NCBI GenBank assembly: GCA_019232645.1 | Contig: JAFANO010000155.1 | Location: 1-8,892, forward strand | Source of the DNA: Planctomycetaceae bacterium | GTDB lineage: Bacteria > Planctomycetota > Planctomycetia > Isosphaerales > Isosphaeraceae | DNA length: 8,892 nucleotides | Direction: 5' to 3' | Shown here: piece by piece, positions 6,829 to 8,892 of the stretch | How the letters are laid out: every line of letters begins with the position of its first letter | Position numbering within the stretch: position 1 is the first letter of the stretch | Program-made: the position numbers and the translations under genes | Notes under the pieces: generated by a model | Told to the model about the DNA's origin: nothing | The model's input: only the letters and a program-made list of their open reading frames with translations | Databases searched by the model: none

Positions 6829-6882
6829 ATCCCGGGCATGGATCCCGCGGCCTTGACTGCGCGAGGATCTGGAGGTGGCCGC

Positions 6883-7623
6883 ATGTCTCCGATTCTAGCC
6901 CATCCCCCCTCACTGCCAGCCGCCCTGTTCTTCCCACCCCCAGACGGCCGGAGATCGACTCCGGAGTCGACCGTCGAAGAGGAACGAAACGCCCACCCTC
7001 GCCTGACCCCGACCACTGCGGAGGAGGGGCCCGCGCGGTCGTCGGATGAGGACCTGCTCCGTCGCTATCGCGATACCGGCGGGGCCGACGAATTCGACGA
7101 GCTGTTCCGCCGCTACTCGGGCGAGCTCCATCGCCACCTGACCCGCTATCTCGGAGGCCCGACGCAGGCCGAGGACGTGCTCCAGAACACCTTCCTCCAG
7201 GTCCACGCCAAGTGCCGGATGTATCATGACGGGCGACCGGCCCGCCCCTGGCTCTACGCGATCGCCAGGCACCAAGCGGTCGACGCCCTGCGGCGGGCCG
7301 GCCGGCAGGCCGCGGTCAGCCTCGATCGGCCGTCCGGGGCGGCCGAGCCCTCCGCCCTGGCCGAGCTGCTGGCCGGCGAGGGGCCCGACCCGCTGGAGGA
7401 GCTGCAGGCCGAAGAACGGCAGCGGTGGGTCCGGGACAGCATCGATCGATTGCCCGAGACGCTCCGCCAGGTGGTGGTCCTGGCCTACGACAAGGGACTG
7501 AAGTACACCGAGATCGCCGAGGTCCTGGAGATCCCCCTCGGCACGGTTAAGACGCGGCTGCATACCGCCATCATCCGACTTCGCGCGATGGCGCGGGCCG
7601 CGCAGTTGGTCGGGAGCTATTGA
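6883..7623 (+). CDS. ECF-type RNA polymerase sigma factor
   Basis: A 246-residue sigma-70 family protein of the extracytoplasmic-function group; it directs RNA polymerase to a specific promoter set. ATG 6883 was chosen because GGAGG lies 7 nt upstream. Residues 1-60 form a Pro/Ser/Thr-rich extension without recognised fold, unusual beside compact ECF factors of about 180 residues. Region 2 spans about 72-140 (FDELFRRYSGELHRHL, then QAEDVLQNTFLQVHAKC and PWLYAIARHQAVDALRR). A variable linker (about 141-180) precedes region 4 (about 186-238), with RLPETLRQVVVLAYDKGLKY and the helix-turn-helix TEIAEVLEIPLGTVKTRLHT. No anti-sigma gene follows: the next sequence is a transposase remnant, so any partner is elsewhere or was lost. 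Control may act through the extension or the strong promoter. The family call is firm; the subgroup and targets are unknown. Confidence 0.93.
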   Translation: MSPILAHPPSLPAALFFPPPDGRRSTPESTVEEERNAHPRLTPTTAEEGPARSSDEDLLRRYRDTGGADEFDELFRRYSGELHRHLTRYLGGPTQAEDVLQNTFLQVHAKCRMYHDGRPARPWLYAIARHQAVDALRRAGRQAAVSLDRPSGAAEPSALAELLAGEGPDPLEELQAEERQRWVRDSIDRLPETLRQVVVLAYDKGLKYTEIAEVLEIPLGTVKTRLHTAIIRLRAMARAAQLVGSY

Positions 7624-7665
7624 GCTAACGCTCCCTGGACTTGGCGGGTGACAGCCCCGGCCGGT

Positions 7666-7685
7666 CCCGGCCCGCGCGGGCCGGG
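7666..7685. terminator. 20-bp GC-only perfect palindrome after the sigma gene
   Basis: CCCGGCCCGCGCGGGCCGGG starts 42 nt after the sigma stop. As RNA it makes an 8-bp GC stem with a 4-nt loop. There is no T run after it, so standard intrinsic termination is doubtful. It may be a transcript-end stabiliser, a pause or barrier to readthrough, or a relic of the adjacent mobile element. Confidence 0.35.
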
Positions 7686-7741
7686 CCAGAGGGCGCCGAA
7701 GCCCCTTCCCGGACTTCGGTCGGAGCGCTGCCCCCCCTCGG

Positions 7742-8060
7742 ACCGCGTGCCTCGAGAGGTTGCTTGAGGAGTCGCATCGGCGGCAGAATCGCCTGGCGAC
7801 GATCGAGGCTGCAATGTGGCGGCTGAAAGCGGAGGCCATGGCGGATGCCGAATGGCAGCGTCGAGCCAAGGCCGATGCCGAGCGACAATGCTGCGGGAAG
7901 ACGCGTCGCGGTCGGGAGCACGGTCCGATCGCGGAGCCGCCCGCGGACAAGGCGCAGACGAACTTCACCGATACCGAGGTGTCGGTTCGTTCGACGGCAA
8001 ACAGGGGTTGAGGAGTTCCGCGGCCACGCGCGGGCGAGCGTCGATGGCGCGTACCAGACC
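7742..8060 (+). pseudogene. Frameshifted remnant of an IS1182-like transposase
   Basis: In one frame, from about 7742 to 8000, the translation shows a charged helical stretch (LLEESHRRQNRLATIEAAMW, then LKAEAMADAEWQRRAKADAE) followed by DKAQTNFTDTE. This matches the middle of planctomycete IS1182-like transposases, where I know a basic coiled region followed by DKAQRNFTDPES. The next expected block, roughly GFxQxYNAQASVDGAYQ, appears only in another frame as GVEEFRGHARASVDGAYQT, ending near 8060, so at least one frameshift lies around 7985-8000. The first frame stops at 8011. The N-terminal part and the C-terminal catalytic part are missing, and no terminal inverted repeats are visible. It cannot make active transposase. 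The match is from memory of the family, not from a search. Confidence 0.7.
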
Positions 8061-8091
8061 TTAATACTTATATATAATTATATAAATTTTT
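8061..8091. other. 31-bp nearly pure A/T block with a 14-bp palindrome
   Basis: Apart from one C (8067), every base in 8061-8091 is A or T, inside a GC-rich genome. It includes the perfect palindrome TATATAATTATATA at 8071-8084. It begins exactly where the transposase homology stops, so it may be a deletion or insertion joint. It could also be a flexible, easily melted site or an insertion target. Confidence 0.5.
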
Positions 8092-8246
8092 GAGCATGCT
8101 TGGCCGTCGTCCCGCCTGCCATCGAGAGCGTGGACGATCGACGTCTCCCAGGAGAGTCGATCACGTCGCCGAGTCCCACGGGAAGGATTCATTTTTCATG
8201 AAGATTCGAAAACTCAGAATTTCTCGATGGAAAAATCATTTCTGCC
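8092..8246. other. Unassigned spacer with lowered GC
   Basis: No gene is convincing here and the transposase homology does not resume in any frame. The part from about 8185 is AT-richer than its surroundings. A 20-codon frame from ATG 8199 to TAA 8259 runs through the promoter at 8247 and has no clear ribosome site, so it is not called. Confidence 0.4.
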
Positions 8247-8275
8247 TTGACGCTCGCTAACCCGGACGCTATTTT
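8247..8275 (+). promoter_or_regulatory. Candidate sigma-70-type promoter
   Basis: TTGACG at 8247-8252 and TATTTT at 8270-8275 are separated by exactly 17 bp, in an AT-rich pocket. Transcription would start near 8282, about 35 nt before a 7-codon frame and about 210 nt before the frame at 8493. Confidence 0.5.
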
Positions 8276-8316
8276 GTAGATTGGCTATTGCTCGCGAAGG
8301 GTAATAGGAGTTGGCT

Positions 8317-8340
8317 ATGGGAGCCCCGCCGTGCGCATAA
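8317..8340 (+). CDS. Possible 7-residue leader peptide
   Basis: ATG 8317 is preceded at 6 nt by AGGAG (8306-8310), a strong ribosome site correctly placed after the promoter. The frame reads MGAPPCA and stops at TAA 8338. Such a short frame behind full expression signals suggests a translated leader, or the start of a gene broken by a nonsense mutation. The same frame is open again after the stop to about 8667, but that extension looks like no protein I know. Confidence 0.3.
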   Translation: MGAPPCA

Positions 8341-8344
8341 TCGC

Positions 8345-8381
8345 GTGGCTGGGGTTTTTTTTTGCCACCGCTGTCCGGTGG
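8345..8381 (+). promoter_or_regulatory. Two mutually exclusive hairpins around a T9 run
   Basis: GTGGC (8345-8349) can pair with GCCAC (8364-8368), enclosing a T9 run at 8355-8363. Alternatively CCACCG (8365-8370) pairs perfectly with CGGTGG (8376-8381) around CTGTC. The shared bases mean only one can form. They directly follow the 7-codon frame, which is attenuator-like geometry, but the T run lies in a loop rather than after a stem, so termination is not shown. Confidence 0.3.
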
Positions 8382-8492
8382 ACGGACAGATCGGATCGTC
8401 ATGCTGACGATCTCGCCTCGCGGTGACGGCTGCCGCACCCCGGGCCTCGGTGAGGGTCTCGACCCGATCATATGCCTCGAGGAGTCGGCAGC

Positions 8493-8786
8493 ATGTCTCT
8501 CGTCGGGAGTGACTTCTACACGGATCGCGAGCGTCCTGAACGAGCTCGATCTTGGTTCGGCCTCGGCCACGAGCTCGTCGTGCCCCCGCGCGGCAACGCG
8601 AATCGCCAGGCGAGGGCGGTCGCCTTCGGCAAGATGGGATTCGCCCCGTGGGTCGAGGGATCGCTGAAAGCCCCCCCCGAACTGGGGTGGCCGGGGCGCG
8701 TCTTCGAGCCCCCGGCCACCCAACGAATGCCCTCCCCGGCATTTCCATGTTACGGGTCCCAGGAATTTTGTGCACCGATCTGCTGA
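8493..8786 (+). CDS. Unrecognised 97-residue reading frame, possibly truncated
   Basis: ATG 8493 has AGGAG 8 nt upstream (8480-8484). From about 8553 to 8715 the third positions are nearly all G or C, as in the real genes here, so this part looks coding. The translation (SWFGLGHELVVPPRGNANRQ, then FGKMGFAPWVEGSLKAPPEL) matches no family I know. The last dozen codons fall inside the dispersed repeat at 8749-8800 and include the stop at 8784, so the original C-terminus has probably been replaced. The opposite strand is also open over much of this stretch but fits the codon pattern less well. It may be a gene fragment. If expressed, the promoter at 8247 would serve it. Confidence 0.4.
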   Translation: MSLVGSDFYTDRERPERARSWFGLGHELVVPPRGNANRQARAVAFGKMGFAPWVEGSLKAPPELGWPGRVFEPPATQRMPSPAFPCYGSQEFCAPIC

Positions 8787-8800
8787 TTTGAAATTGGAAT
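8749..8800 (+). repeat. Second copy of one arm of the 1277-1376 repeat
   Basis: From TACGGGTCCCAGGAATTTTG (8751) onward this matches the right arm of the 1277-1376 element read on the minus strand, at about 40 of 50 positions with a single gap, including the exact blocks CCAGGAAT and TCTGCTGATT. No second arm follows before the window ends; instead GGAGTTACGCAGTTGCGCAG comes next (8802-8821). Either this is a half element, or the other arm lies beyond an insertion. The final 92 bases show no gene. Confidence 0.65.
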
Positions 8801-8892
8801 AGGAGTTACGCAGTTGCGCAGTATTCGTACACTAGGTGGAGCAGATTGGGCTTGCCGCGCAAGTGCTATCTTCTCCATATTCCGGCGCAAGC

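Larger units (their letters stand above)
6476..6882. other. Intergenic and leader region before the sigma factor
   Basis: 407 bp without a convincing gene. An inverted repeat CCGGG/CCCGG at 6491-6506 follows the cytochrome stop and may weakly end its transcript. The useful content is the promoter at 6637-6665 and the 17-bp dyad at 6812-6828. A 9-codon frame from ATG 6706 to TAG 6733 lies in the leader, but I see no strong ribosome site for it. The frame of the sigma gene is open upstream to 6745, but that part is proline-rich and unsupported. Confidence 0.6.

Noticed and set aside
6745..6882. Longer N-terminus for the sigma factor
   Set aside because: No ribosome site at the upstream start and proline-rich content; ATG 6883 has GGAGG at ideal spacing.
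6910..7968. A 352-codon minus-strand frame opposite the sigma gene
   Set aside because: Shadow of the sigma factor and of the transposase remnant; no domain.
8355..8381. T9 run with hairpin as an intrinsic terminator
   Set aside because: On plus the T run precedes the stable stem instead of following it; on minus the stem is followed by A, not T.
8214..8723. A 169-codon minus-strand frame near the right end
   Set aside because: Its third positions are the first positions of the plus frame at 8493, which has the stronger G/C third-position signal and a better ribosome site.

Overview
The window reads as a high-GC planctomycete chromosome, most likely Isosphaeraceae-like. Reasons: genes with strong G/C preference at third codon positions, a short periplasmic cytochrome with a C-terminal CXXCH of a kind I associate with planctomycetes, an ECF sigma factor with a long proline-rich N-terminal extension, and a decayed transposase whose DKAQ-NFTD block resembles one I know from planctomycete IS1182-like elements. 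The lineage is inferred from protein style only.

Layout. 1-1256 (+) is the 3' part of a membrane c-di-AMP synthase joined in one chain to YbbR (CdaR-like) domains; the gene start lies off the window. 1257-1619 holds a 100-bp imperfect inverted-repeat element (1277-1376) and a short minus-strand reading frame with coding-like base composition. 1620-5219 (+) is a 1199-residue fusion of a maltokinase domain and a glycogen branching enzyme. 5474-5803 (+) is a 109-residue protein I do not recognise. 6050-6475 (+) is a small exported c-type cytochrome. 6883-7623 (+) is an ECF sigma factor behind a near-consensus promoter and a leader of about 210 nt.

The right side is accessory and degraded: a frameshifted transposase remnant (about 7742-8060), an abrupt 31-bp A/T-only block, and a well-formed promoter driving a 7-codon reading frame with alternative hairpins. 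A 97-codon reading frame follows, and its 3' end runs into a second, single-armed copy of the 1277-1376 repeat. Nothing is recognisable in the last 92 bases.

How the genes relate. The first two genes are both fusions that place steps of one process in a single chain: c-di-AMP synthesis with its membrane regulator, and maltose-1-phosphate supply with glucan branching. They do not look like one operon, because the repeat element and 360 bp separate them. The cytochrome and sigma factor have separate upstream signals, and no anti-sigma gene follows the sigma factor. No RNA genes and no CRISPR array were seen. The best candidates for something new are the two fusions and the mobile repeat that forms the 3' ends of two unrelated short reading frames.
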